NCBI GenBank assembly: GCA_016927755.1
Contig: JAFGLZ010000240.1
Span: 1-33,459 of the forward strand
Reading direction: 5' to 3'
Source of the DNA: Phycisphaerae bacterium
GTDB taxonomy: Bacteria; Planctomycetota; Phycisphaerae; UBA1845; JAFGLZ01
Length of the DNA stretch: 33,459 nt
The stretch's first letter is position 1; each line of letters begins with the position of its first letter. The position numbers and the translations under genes were made by a program. The notes below the pieces were generated by a model. It made no database searches and was not told the origin of the DNA. It saw only the letters and a list, made by a program, of their open reading frames with translations. Positions 23,574-31,533 of the stretch are shown here, piece after piece.

Positions 23574-23959
23574 CCCGTCCAGTGGGCCCCTGGAACGATG
23601 TACTGGCCAGATCGGGCAACGGGGGCAGGCACATCGCGGCCCGGCACACCCTCTCCGTCCGGGTTCTGACATCGATGGATGAGATGACATCCCGTCTGCG
23701 AGATGGCCGGCAGGCAGACCGCGTACATGGCGACGTAGCGATACCATCATTGTCCGTGGGAATCTCCAGGCGATTGGCGACGGGGACGGCCAAGGGGCAG
23801 GCCTTTCGGATTCGCTGTCAACCGCTTCCCGCCAGAGTCGGTACTGGGTCTCCAGAGGGCCTTCCTCACGAGTGATCGCTGCGCCCGATTGGTCGGGGTG
23901 TGCGATTGCATGGAGTTCGCTTGCCGAAGAAGGGAACTAGGTCTGAAAGGAGCCTTCAG
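23574..23959. other. gap without recognised gene
   Basis: About 386 bases between the M23-like lipoprotein and the next lipoprotein gene. Short frames exist, but none has a ribosome binding site or a recognisable motif. I see no repeat from families A, B or C and no clear terminator. Confidence 0.5.
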
Positions 23960-24361
23960 ATGAATCGTGCATTCACTCGCCTGCGGTATGTCGCCGTGCT
24001 CGCGTCGCTCTGCGTCTGCGGCTGCGTCGAGATCGACGTCATCGAGCCCGAGGAAGGCCAGCAGGTTGAGGCCCAGGCCGGCCAGACCGTGACCGTCGCC
24101 GTCCGCGTTCGAATCGACAACAAGATGATCCCGGGGCTAAACGGCGACGCCAACGCCACGATCGCCTTCTCGATGGACGGCGAGGGCTACTGGGACAATG
24201 TCTTCTTCCAGGAGACGTACGGCCCCGGCGTCTACATCGCCGAGGCCACGTATGACATCCAGGTCACCGACCCGCCCGAGACGCACTGGCTCAACGTCTT
24301 CCGCGTCGACAGCATCTACCTGGACCAGGTGCCCATCCACATCGTCCCGCCGTCGGAGTGA
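23960..24361 (+). CDS. small lipoprotein, unknown function
   Basis: A 133-residue protein; the ATG at 23960 follows AAGGAG (23947-23952) at 7 bases. The signal segment (residues 7-20) ends at CVCGC, with Cys22 the likely lipidated residue. The mature part opens EIDVIEPEEGQQVEAQAGQT, then VTVAVRVRIDNKMI, and later VYIAEATYDIQV, a strand pattern like an Ig-like or fibronectin-type sandwich carried by periplasmic or surface proteins. No catalytic motif. It lies on the same strand as the M23-like gene but 386 bases away. Confidence 0.7.
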   Translation: MNRAFTRLRYVAVLASLCVCGCVEIDVIEPEEGQQVEAQAGQTVTVAVRVRIDNKMIPGLNGDANATIAFSMDGEGYWDNVFFQETYGPGVYIAEATYDIQVTDPPETHWLNVFRVDSIYLDQVPIHIVPPSE

Positions 24362-24464
24362 GGGGTGCCTTTCGCTCATGGCGTCTGCGGTCCGTGCGTC
24401 GGCTCTCCACGGGTTTCAGGATCCGATGGAACTCTGCCTTGTCGCCGTTTCACGGCGGGACTGA

Positions 24465-24470
24465 TACAAT
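24465..24470 (+). promoter_or_regulatory. putative -10 box, near-leaderless PIN gene
   Basis: TACAAT lies 9 bases before the ATG at 24480; transcription would start near 24477, leaving two or three leader bases. No Shine-Dalgarno sequence precedes the ATG, which fits a leaderless start. A -35 is not convincing: TTGTCG at 24439 is 20 bases away. Confidence 0.3.
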
Positions 24471-24479
24471 GACTGCATC

Positions 24480-24962
24480 ATGGCCCGCATCTATCTTGAA
24501 ACCAGCTTCTTCAGCGCCTGCGTGTCCGATCGGACAGACCCCAAAAGTCTGGCTCGCCGAGCGGACAGCCGTCGGTGGTGGGTGCAGCAGCGGGGACTGC
24601 ACGAGCTGCTGATCTCGGTCGAGGTGCTGCGAGAGCTTTCGTCTCCCTCCTTCCCTCAGAAGGACGAGGCACTCCTGCTGACGTCGCAGGTATCGGCCTT
24701 GCCGATCAATCAGGATGCGCGCGGTCTGGCGAGGATCCTCGTTCGCGAAAAGGCGATGCCCGGCCCCGAGGAAGCGGGAGACGCCGTGCATTTGGCGGTG
24801 GCGATCGTGCATCAGGTCGATTGTGTTCTGTCCTGGAACGTCAGGCACTTGGCCAACCCAAGGAAGATCGCGCACTTGCGGGAGATTTGTCGAAGGGCGG
24901 GCTACGTTGTGCCCGAGATAACCACCCCGGATGTCTACTGGGATATGCCGGAAGAGGAGTGA
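24480..24962 (+). CDS. PIN-domain toxin, VapC-like
   Basis: A 160-residue PIN-fold ribonuclease candidate. The start ARIYLETSFFSA supplies acidic Glu7 in the first strand; VEVLREL has Glu48 and Glu52; GDAVHLAVA has Asp101; and VDCVLSWNVRHLAN has Asp114 and Asn120. This acidic set is the usual PIN metal site. The C-terminal CRRAGYVVPEITTPDVYW matches a VapC-like group in which a small antitoxin gene follows the toxin. The partner starts 5 bases after the stop, consistent with that order. No ribosome binding site; see the putative -10 box. VapC toxins cut tRNA or rRNA; the target here is unknown. Confidence 0.85.
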   Translation: MARIYLETSFFSACVSDRTDPKSLARRADSRRWWVQQRGLHELLISVEVLRELSSPSFPQKDEALLLTSQVSALPINQDARGLARILVREKAMPGPEEAGDAVHLAVAIVHQVDCVLSWNVRHLANPRKIAHLREICRRAGYVVPEITTPDVYWDMPEEE

Positions 24963-24967
24963 TCGCG

Positions 24968-25261
24968 ATGGGCACCAACAACAATCAACCTGCGGTTGGC
25001 GTGGCTGACCCCCTGATCGATGAAGTCCGACGGATTCGTCGAGAGATCTCTCAGGAATTCGGAAACGACGTGGATCGCCTGTGCGATCACCTTGAGGACG
25101 TCCAGCGCGAGTACGAGTCCAGGCGCGGGGTATTCTCGGGAATATCGAGCGAGGCCGCTGCGAGCCTGGTCGAAAGTTGGGGCGAGGAAGCCCGGACGCT
25201 TGACGACCCCCTCGTTGACGAGGTCCGGAGAGTTCGAGAGCGCCTCGGCAAGGATCACTGA
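24968..25261 (+). CDS. antitoxin-like partner with duplicated motif
   Basis: A 97-residue protein starting 5 bases after the PIN toxin, with AGGAG (24955-24959) 8 bases upstream, inside the toxin's end. Residues 14-27 read DPLIDEVRRIRREI, followed by EFGNDVDRLCDHLEDVQREY. This is the family pattern of antitoxins paired with this PIN group, usually DPIVEEVRxxR, then a helix. The motif recurs at 80-93 as DPLVDEVRRVRERL, immediately before the stop, so the second copy is cut short. The duplication is visible at DNA level, starting with GACCCCCT at 25008 and 25205. It suggests a truncated tandem duplication or a second binding helix. Confidence 0.7.
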   Translation: MGTNNNQPAVGVADPLIDEVRRIRREISQEFGNDVDRLCDHLEDVQREYESRRGVFSGISSEAAASLVESWGEEARTLDDPLVDEVRRVRERLGKDH

Positions 25262-25304
25262 CCAACACCGGGCGATCAGGCACGGAGACGCCGCGGTTCA
25301 CCGC

Positions 25305-28300
25305 CTACTTCATCGCCCCCGCCGCCGACAGATTCTCGTAGTACTTCTTCAGCAGGTCCTTATACCCCTTCGGCATCTCCCCCTGCATCGCGTCGGCGAT
25401 GTCGTCGCGGACCTCGCGGGGCAGGCCGGGCGTGGCGTCTTGCTGTACGGCAATCTGGCCGCCCAGCAGGACGCGGCTGGTCTGCAGGCCCTCCAGGATG
25501 ACGTTCTTCCGGCGAAAGGCGTTCTGGTAGCGGTAGTTGCTCAGGTCGTCCTCGACCCGACGCATCATGCGGATGCTATCGAGCAGCTTGAAGTTCTTGT
25601 AGTTCTTCACCTCGAGCGCCAGGTTGATCTTTTCGGCCTGATTGCGGAGGGCCGCCTGCTTCTGGCTCAGCCGGCCCATCTCGCGCTGCAGCTCTGGGGC
25701 GATCGGGCCCTCGAGCCCCTCGCCGCCGGCGCCGCTCAGCTTGCCGCCGCCCGTCGCTCCGCCCATCCCGTCCTCCTTGCTCATGTCGTTGATCTCGCCC
25801 TTCTGGAACGGATCATGACTGAGCCGCGTCGGCGTGCGGCGACCGCCCAGGTCCTGAGCGCTCTCCTCGACCATCTCGCCGACGGACTTGCCGCTTCGCC
25901 CCTGGCCGCTCCGACCGCTGATCTCGCTCGTGTTCGGCAGATGGTTCCCCGTGACCCCCTGGGCCGACATGTTGCTGATCGGGCCGTCCAGCGCGTCCCA
26001 CCCCGCGCCCTTGTCCAGCGAGTCCGTCCACTTGCTCGTGACGTCGTCCATCTCCTCGAACAGGTCCTCCTCGTCCTCCATCAGCTCGCCGATCAGGTCC
26101 TCCAGCTCCTTGGGCAGCTCGGCCATCGGCACGTCCGTCTGGTCGCCGAGGGGCTCCTCCATCTTCCACGCCTGCCGGTCAGGCTCGTCGCTGAGCCACT
26201 TCTCCAGGTGCGTCTCCAAGGCTTCAGCCAGCTCCAGGCCCGACTCCTCGACGGGCACCGCGATCTCCGTGGCCTTCTTGCTCAGGGCGTCCTTGGCCAT
26301 CTTCAGGTCGTCCCGCACCTCGACCAGCTCCTGGAGCAACTGCGAATCGGAGAAGTCCTGCTCGGCCAGCTTCGAGAAATCCGTGACCTGCTCGGCCATG
26401 AACTTCTCCCACTGGTCCTCCAGCGCGGCCAGCTCCTCGAGCTGCTTGCGGTCCTCTTCCGTCCAGCTATCGACGGGTCGTTTGGCCAGGTACTTGCTCG
26501 CCTCGATCACCTTCCGCTGCTGCTCCATGAACTTCTCGAGCTGATCGCGGAGATCCTGCAGCTTGGCCAGCACGTCCGGCGGGATGTCGCCGCCGGGATG
26601 CCCCAGCTCGCCCTCGACCTTCTTGTCCATCAGGTCGGGGATCAGACCGATCAGCGTCTGCAGCGCCCCGATGATCTGCTGCTGCAGGACGATCAGGTCA
26701 TCGGCCGCCTGGGCGTACTTGCCGGCGTCCGCGAGCTGCTTGAGCATGGCCGCCGCCGCCGTTGCCGTGGCGACCTCGTTGTGCGCCAGCACCAGAATCG
26801 TGTGCTTGAGCTCCTCGGTCTCCGAGTCGAACGGGAACGTCTCCCCCAGCTTGGTCAGCTCCCGTTGGATCGCCCCCTGGCCGATGTGGATCTTCTCGGA
26901 GGACGCCGCCCGGGGCGCCGCCTGCGGCACGTGCTTGGCCTGCACCGTCTCGCCCTTGACCTTGACCTGCGCGGCCAGAATGGCCTTGAGCCGCTCGCGG
27001 AGCTGCTCGAGCCGCGCCAGCCGGTCCTTCTCGATCCGCTGACTGTCCTGCACGAGGATCTGGAACAGCACCGCCTGACCCATGTCGGACGGCGTCGTCT
27101 GCTCCTCGCCGATGCCGGGCAGGTGCCGGTTGTCCGTGGCCGAGGCGTAGTACGTGATGACGTCGCCTTCCTTGTACGCCTGCTTGTCCACGTCGATCGC
27201 GCACTCGAGCACCGCCTCCTTGCGATCGGCGAACTTGCTCGCCTCCGCCAGCTTCTTGAACTCGCCCTCGGCGCCCTTGCCCTTCTTGACGAAGACGGCG
27301 ACGTGCTTGACGCGGTAGTCGTCGGTCGCCTTGACGGTCAGCTCGACCTTGTCGCCCGGCGAGGCGGTCACGTCGCGCCCGGGTCGGACCACGCTCACCT
27401 TGGGGGGCAGGTCGGGCACGACGCGGATCGGCCAATAGCCCTGCTCGCCCTTGCCGGACCGCCCATTCGCGGAGACCTCTTGCGCCTTGCCGACGTCCTT
27501 GGCGGGATCGGGCAGACGGAAGAACTCTTGGCCGCTGCGATCCAGCAGGACGATGGCGTACTGGTCGTCTCGAGTAATCTCCAGTTGTGCCGAGAACGCC
27601 TGACCGAGCCCGGCGTCCTTCAACTCCACGCGGAGCCCGCTCGCCGTCTCGAGCCTCGCCGTTCCCACGGGTGTGTCCAGTCTCAGCGTCAGATCGATCC
27701 GCGTCCCGAGCGGGGCTTCGATATTGGGGTCGTCGGACTGCTTATTGGCGGCGCCCGTATAGGCGGGATAGCGATAGTACAGCCCCAAGGACTCGACGCG
27801 GACCCGGTCAATGACCTTGACCGCGTAGATCGGCGTCTGGCTCGTGTCGACCTCGATCCGGTAGCGGAACGATTCGGCCACCGGCGGCAGGTTGTGCTTG
27901 TACTTCTGACGACGTCCGCCGAACGGCACCATCTTCTTGGCCAGCGTCGTCCCCTTCGGCGTGATGATGAAGAGCCGCGCGTCGAGCGGCTCGTTCTGGG
28001 GGTTCTCGACCTCGACGATGATGCTGAGCGGCTTGTCGGCCAGAATCTGCGTATCGCCCGGGTGGACCTTCACGATCCGGACGCGCCCGGCGCGGGCGAT
28101 GAACCTCGAGGGCTGCAGCACGCTCCGCAGCCCGCTGTAGAACGAGTTGGGTCCCAGGACGACGTAGAGCATCGTCGCCAGAAGCAAGCCGCCGGCCAGG
28201 ATCGACCACCGCTTCAATCCGCGGAGGTCGACGGCCTGATCGGGCGAGACAAGCTGGGCGTTTCGGGATGCCTCGGCGATCGCGCGAGCCACTAGCGACG

Positions 28301-28688
28301 GCGGCCCCGCCTGCGGATCCCTGGCGAGTTGGATCGTATTGATCAGGCCGTTGTTGAGGTTGCCGATCCGTTCCTCGACGGCGCGAGCCACCTGCTCGGC
28401 GGTCCGCCGCTGGAGGATCGGACGCACGATTAGCCAACCCGCCGCGGCGATCGGCACGAGGAGCAATATCGCCATCAGGACCCGCCTGGCGAAGACCTCC
28501 GCGCCGCTGGGGTGCGAGCCGAGTCGGAGCAGCCCGGCAATCAGCGTGATCACCAGCAGCGTCCCGATCGTCACCGCCAGCCAGCCCGCAAGCCCCGACC
28601 ACACGCGAACCCGCCGGTAATGCTGCTCCACCCGGGCCAGCGTCTCGGCGACCAGGCCATAGCCCTCATGTTGACCGAGCGTGGTCAT
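25305..28688 (-). CDS. large DUF4175-like membrane protein
   Basis: A 1127-residue protein, convergent to the antitoxin-like gene. Three transmembrane helices are at the start (about residues 31-55, 69-92 and 160-180), then a beta-rich region (about 200-520) with VKVTA- and PxxYTGA-like strands, then long acidic coiled coils (about 560-900, e.g. LQDLRDQLEKFMEQQRKVIE), a Gly/Ser-rich linker, and a final helix region. This matches the DUF4175 family of planctomycetes and other bacteria, where it is often near MoxR/VWA genes, although none is seen here. Function is unproven; an envelope scaffold is a guess. The ATG at 28688 has GAGGCGAGGG upstream. A TATAAT box lies about 225 bases upstream on its strand (28913-28918). 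Confidence 0.8.
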   Translation of the reverse strand: MTTLGQHEGYGLVAETLARVEQHYRRVRVWSGLAGWLAVTIGTLLVITLIAGLLRLGSHPSGAEVFARRVLMAILLLVPIAAAGWLIVRPILQRRTAEQVARAVEERIGNLNNGLINTIQLARDPQAGPPSLVARAIAEASRNAQLVSPDQAVDLRGLKRWSILAGGLLLATMLYVVLGPNSFYSGLRSVLQPSRFIARAGRVRIVKVHPGDTQILADKPLSIIVEVENPQNEPLDARLFIITPKGTTLAKKMVPFGGRRQKYKHNLPPVAESFRYRIEVDTSQTPIYAVKVIDRVRVESLGLYYRYPAYTGAANKQSDDPNIEAPLGTRIDLTLRLDTPVGTARLETASGLRVELKDAGLGQAFSAQLEITRDDQYAIVLLDRSGQEFFRLPDPAKDVGKAQEVSANGRSGKGEQGYWPIRVVPDLPPKVSVVRPGRDVTASPGDKVELTVKATDDYRVKHVAVFVKKGKGAEGEFKKLAEASKFADRKEAVLECAIDVDKQAYKEGDVITYYASATDNRHLPGIGEEQTTPSDMGQAVLFQILVQDSQRIEKDRLARLEQLRERLKAILAAQVKVKGETVQAKHVPQAAPRAASSEKIHIGQGAIQRELTKLGETFPFDSETEELKHTILVLAHNEVATATAAAAMLKQLADAGKYAQAADDLIVLQQQIIGALQTLIGLIPDLMDKKVEGELGHPGGDIPPDVLAKLQDLRDQLEKFMEQQRKVIEASKYLAKRPVDSWTEEDRKQLEELAALEDQWEKFMAEQVTDFSKLAEQDFSDSQLLQELVEVRDDLKMAKDALSKKATEIAVPVEESGLELAEALETHLEKWLSDEPDRQAWKMEEPLGDQTDVPMAELPKELEDLIGELMEDEEDLFEEMDDVTSKWTDSLDKGAGWDALDGPISNMSAQGVTGNHLPNTSEISGRSGQGRSGKSVGEMVEESAQDLGGRRTPTRLSHDPFQKGEINDMSKEDGMGGATGGGKLSGAGGEGLEGPIAPELQREMGRLSQKQAALRNQAEKINLALEVKNYKNFKLLDSIRMMRRVEDDLSNYRYQNAFRRKNVILEGLQTSRVLLGGQIAVQQDATPGLPREVRDDIADAMQGEMPKGYKDLLKKYYENLSAAGAMK

Positions 28689-29100
28689 ACGCCGAACCCT
28701 CGCCTCGAGATCCTTTGGTCACGCAATCTTGCCGCGGGTGGCACGGGTCCGCGCCGGAAGGCTCTCGAGGATGAGTGAACCATGTGCCATCAGGATGAAC
28801 CGACCTCCAAGAATGCGACTTTCCGCGGCCCCGTGGCTTCTCACCGACCAAGACTACATCGGACATCGGTCCGGGCCGCTCCGACTCCGCGGGGCGAACG
28901 CCCCATCCCGCCATTATATCTCCCCATCGCCCCTTCGCACCTGTCCCCTCGGCCGTCACACCGTGGGCGCACACCCACTGCCGGCCCCCCCCGGGCCGTT
29001 GCCGCAATCAGACAAACGCATCGCGCGTGGGATTGTTGCGGGCCGAGCGTCGAATCCGGTGAGTCACCGCCCCATCGCCAACACATGACGCCGCAGCCAG
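28689..29100. other. gap with one -10-like box
   Basis: About 412 bases between two minus-strand genes. Open frames on both strands are low-complexity shadows. TATAAT occurs on the minus strand at 28913-28918 without a good -35, possibly part of the promoter of the large membrane protein. No repeat or RNA gene was recognised. Confidence 0.4.
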
Positions 29101-29943
29101 TTACTCGCCGTCGCCCCCCACCTCGATCGGGGCGGGGACGATCTCGATCTGCTCCGGACGCACCTCGAACGGCTCGGGCCGCCGGACTTGCCCCGGACGG
29201 CTCAGCGTCACGTGGCGGTCGTTCGGGTCGAACTTGGACCGCCAAAGCTCGACGAATCGCTGCTGGGCGGTGTTGAATTGAGTGGACATCTGAAGGATGT
29301 ACTCGGGCGGTGTGGCCTTGAGTGTGGCCTGGATCTCCAACTCCTTCCTCCCGCGAAGGATGGTCAGGCCGACCGTCGTGCCGGGGGCCAGGTCGCGGAT
29401 CCGCGCGGCGAACCCTTCCTGGGTTTCGTCCGCGCCAAGGCCCTTGCCGTTGACGGCAAGGATGATGTCCCCGGGCGTGATCCGGGCCGCTGACGCCGCG
29501 GTGTGCGGCAGGATGCCCACGACCATCACGCCGTTCCGGCCCTCGGGGATTCGGGCATCGTCGATGTGCCTGAGCAGACGCTGCTGGACGCCCAGGAATC
29601 CGCTGGGCTTCTCGAGCAGGCTCATCAGCACGAGGTGCTCGACGATGGCCTTGATCCGCAAACGGACTTCCGGCGCGGCGTTCGCCTTGTACGCTACGGC
29701 GAGTGCGTCGACGACGCCCAGCCCCGCGTCCTTCAGCGCGGCAGTGGCCTGATCCCGAGCCGACCACCGAGGATCGGACAGCTTCGCGATCAACTCGCCG
29801 ATACGCTCGCCCGACAGCCGGGTAGTCGGCGGGGACGCGGGCTGCGTCGTGGCTGCCTCGGCCGCACGAAGCGTGGCCGCCGAAGCTAGACCCAACAGCG
29901 CGATCGCGATGCAGACATGACGCAAAACGTGACCCAACCGCAC
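29101..29943 (-). CDS. exported PDZ-domain protein
   Basis: A 280-residue protein with a signal segment (about residues 9-28, ending LRAAEA). The start is unsure: GTG at 29943 has GGAGG only two bases away, while TTG at 29937 has it at 8 bases and may be used. Residues 45-110 are helical and HEAT-like (KLSDPRWSARDQATAALKDA), a region often fused to PDZ in planctomycete proteins. The PDZ domain is about 115-215: FLGVQQ, GVMVVGILPHTAASAARITP, GDIILAVNGKGL, LTILRGRKELEI. No protease domain is attached, so it is probably a binding or scaffold protein in the periplasm. The downstream DUF4175-like gene is 412 bases away. Confidence 0.85.
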   Translation of the reverse strand: MRLGHVLRHVCIAIALLGLASAATLRAAEAATTQPASPPTTRLSGERIGELIAKLSDPRWSARDQATAALKDAGLGVVDALAVAYKANAAPEVRLRIKAIVEHLVLMSLLEKPSGFLGVQQRLLRHIDDARIPEGRNGVMVVGILPHTAASAARITPGDIILAVNGKGLGADETQEGFAARIRDLAPGTTVGLTILRGRKELEIQATLKATPPEYILQMSTQFNTAQQRFVELWRSKFDPNDRHVTLSRPGQVRRPEPFEVRPEQIEIVPAPIEVGGDGE

Positions 29944-29969
29944 AACCTCCGACGCTCTAACCGTGTCTT

Positions 29970-29975
29970 ATTATA
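29970..29975 (-). promoter_or_regulatory. putative -10 box for PDZ gene
   Basis: TATAAT on the minus strand, 26 bases before the GTG at 29943, lies in the loop of a small inverted repeat (CCGTGT at 29961, ACACGG at 29975). No good -35 is seen at 16-18 bases. It may be an operator-bearing promoter, but the evidence is one hexamer. Confidence 0.35.
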
Positions 29976-30009
29976 CACGGGAGGGCTCCGCGACGCCGAA
30001 TCCGGCGAG

Positions 30010-30038
30010 TTGCCGGTCCCCGGCCCTTGGGATATGAT
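30010..30038 (+). promoter_or_regulatory. putative sigma-70 promoter, FlgT-like gene
   Basis: TTGCCG (30010-30015) and TATGAT (30033-30038) are separated by exactly 17 bases. The start would be near 30045, with a leader of about 130 bases before the ATG at 30176. It would be divergent from the PDZ gene's box at 29970. Confidence 0.4.
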
Positions 30039-30175
30039 CGAATCGCCCGTTCAGGGGCCTTCTTCGCGGGCCGATCTGGCACGACCGCCGCCGGCTGCCC
30101 TTGACTTGGGCGCCCTTCTAGGAGAAGTTGACGAGAGTCATTGGGGTCTTGATTGCCGATTTGACGGAGGTACAC

Positions 30176-31336
30176 ATGATGCGGCATCTGACGTGCTCGC
30201 TTGCTTTCGGTCTGGTCGTCCTGTTCGTCGCGCCGGAAACGCTCCGCGCCGAGGCCAAACCGCCGGAGTCCAACATCGTCGTCGTCCAGGTCGAGGGCGA
30301 AGGCACCGACAAGCAATCCGCCAAGGCCGCCGCGCTGCGAAAGGCCGTTGAGCAGGGCGGCAAGCAGGAGATCGCCGCCTTCAGCCAGGCCGAGAACTAC
30401 GTCCTCATCCGCGACACCATCTACAGCCGCAGCGAGGGCATCGTCGTCGACTACAAGATCCTCAAGGAAGAGGAAGGCACCGGCGGCAGCTTCTTCTGCA
30501 AGATCGAGGCCAAGGTCGACAAGACGGCCATCGCCACCAAGTGGGGTGAGGTGCAGAACCTTCTCGACTCGATCGGACGACCCAAGATCATGGTCTACGT
30601 CCAGGAGCGGATCGACGGCGCGATGCAGCGCAGCAGCATCATAGAGAGCAAGATCGAGGAACGACTCGTCAAGGCCGGTTTTGACGTCGTGGCGCGGACG
30701 GCGATGGAGGAGATCGCCAAGAAGGAGAAGGCTGACGCCGCCGCCGAGGACGACATCAAGAAGGTCCAGGCCATCGCCAAGGGCTTCAACGCACAGATCT
30801 ACATTATCGGCCACTCCAACGCCGACTTCGTCGAGCTCGCCGATCTCTACGGCGCCAAGGCGGCCATGTACAACTGTGACGCCGTGGCCAAGTGCTACTA
30901 CACCAGCACCGGTCGGCTGATCGCCTCCGAGTCGGTTCCGGTCCAGCGCGGAGGGGCTCGCGGCAATACCACGAGGAGCCCGCAGGCCGCCCGCGCCACG
31001 CTGGCAAAGGCCAGCGAAACGCTGATCGACAAGATGTACGCCACCGTCATGATGAACTGGGCCACCCAGGTCAGTCACGGCGGCGAGGTGATGTTGGAGG
31101 TCAGCGCAATCAAGTTCGCCCAGGCCAACAAGCTCAAAAAGATGCTGGGCGAGGCCAAGGACGTCAAGACCGTTCACATGAAGTTCAGCAAGGGGATCGC
31201 CACCTACCGGATGGTCGCCACCAAGACGGGCGAGGAGCTCGCCGGCGTCCTGGCCGAAGGCCCCTGGGCGGAGATCATGGAAATCCAGGACGTGACCATC
31301 TCTCGCATCCAGGCCAAAGGCAAGGGCGGCGAGTAG
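30176..31336 (+). CDS. exported FlgT/LPP20-like protein
   Basis: A 386-residue secreted protein. ATG at 30176, or 30179 in frame, follows GGAGG at 5 or 8 bases. The signal peptide covers residues 1-25 (HLTCSLAFGLVVLFVAPETL). Residues 33-115 show VVVQVEGEGTDKQSAKAAAL, then RDTIYSRSEGIVVDYKILKE and FFCKIEAKVDKTAI. This glycine-marked strand plus long helix resembles the N-terminal domain of flagellar protein FlgT and LPP20-type lipoproteins. The next part (about 130-270) resembles the alpha/beta middle domain with IYIIGHSNADFVE. Flagellar genes are not nearby, so the flagellar role is not assumed. It is probably a periplasmic or outer-membrane-associated protein. Confidence 0.65.
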   Translation: MMRHLTCSLAFGLVVLFVAPETLRAEAKPPESNIVVVQVEGEGTDKQSAKAAALRKAVEQGGKQEIAAFSQAENYVLIRDTIYSRSEGIVVDYKILKEEEGTGGSFFCKIEAKVDKTAIATKWGEVQNLLDSIGRPKIMVYVQERIDGAMQRSSIIESKIEERLVKAGFDVVARTAMEEIAKKEKADAAAEDDIKKVQAIAKGFNAQIYIIGHSNADFVELADLYGAKAAMYNCDAVAKCYYTSTGRLIASESVPVQRGGARGNTTRSPQAARATLAKASETLIDKMYATVMMNWATQVSHGGEVMLEVSAIKFAQANKLKKMLGEAKDVKTVHMKFSKGIATYRMVATKTGEELAGVLAEGPWAEIMEIQDVTISRIQAKGKGGE

Positions 31337-31352
31337 ACGTGAATCGCGCCTG

Positions 31353-31374
31353 TAGCACGGGCGTCTCGCCCGTG
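31353..31374. repeat. family A half element
   Basis: Only hairpin 1, CACGGGCG-TCT-CGCCCGTG (31356-31374), preceded by TAG as in the full copies. Instead of the ATGGTT linker and hairpin 2, AGCCGGGTGGC follows and then the family B copy at 31395. It lies 16 bases after the FlgT-like stop. Confidence 0.85.
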
Positions 31375-31394
31375 AGCCGGGTGGCTCCTGAACC

Positions 31395-31432
31395 GGGTGG
31401 CCCATCGCTTCAGCGGTGGGGCACGCGAATCC
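31395..31432 (+). repeat. family B hairpin repeat, copy 4
   Basis: GGGTGGCCCATCGCT, stem CCCATCGCT / AGCGGTGGG with a TC turn, then GGCACGCGAATCC. It directly follows a half copy of family A, with CCGGGTGGC repeated as a direct repeat (31377 and 31393), which probably marks the junction. Confidence 0.85.
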
Positions 31433-31533
31433 GGACCGAGCATAACGCCCCGATGGTTGAGACCATGACCGATGCGTGACAGCCTCTGGGTAAGCGTGCT
31501 TCCCATTCATCATTGCAGCCAGCTAGAGTAGCC

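Noticed and set aside
25020..28295. 1091-codon open frame on the plus strand
   Set aside because: It runs antisense to the DUF4175-like gene. Its translation is Leu/Arg/His-rich without domains, as expected from codon bias in GC-rich DNA; the minus-strand protein has helices, coiled coils and a conserved layout.
28841..29767. 308-codon minus-strand frame
   Set aside because: It is a shifted frame over the PDZ gene with Arg/Pro-rich translation; the PDZ frame has clear domain motifs.
31353..31432. CRISPR-like array made of the repeats
   Set aside because: Repeats A and B are dispersed single units without regular spacers, and no cas gene is present.
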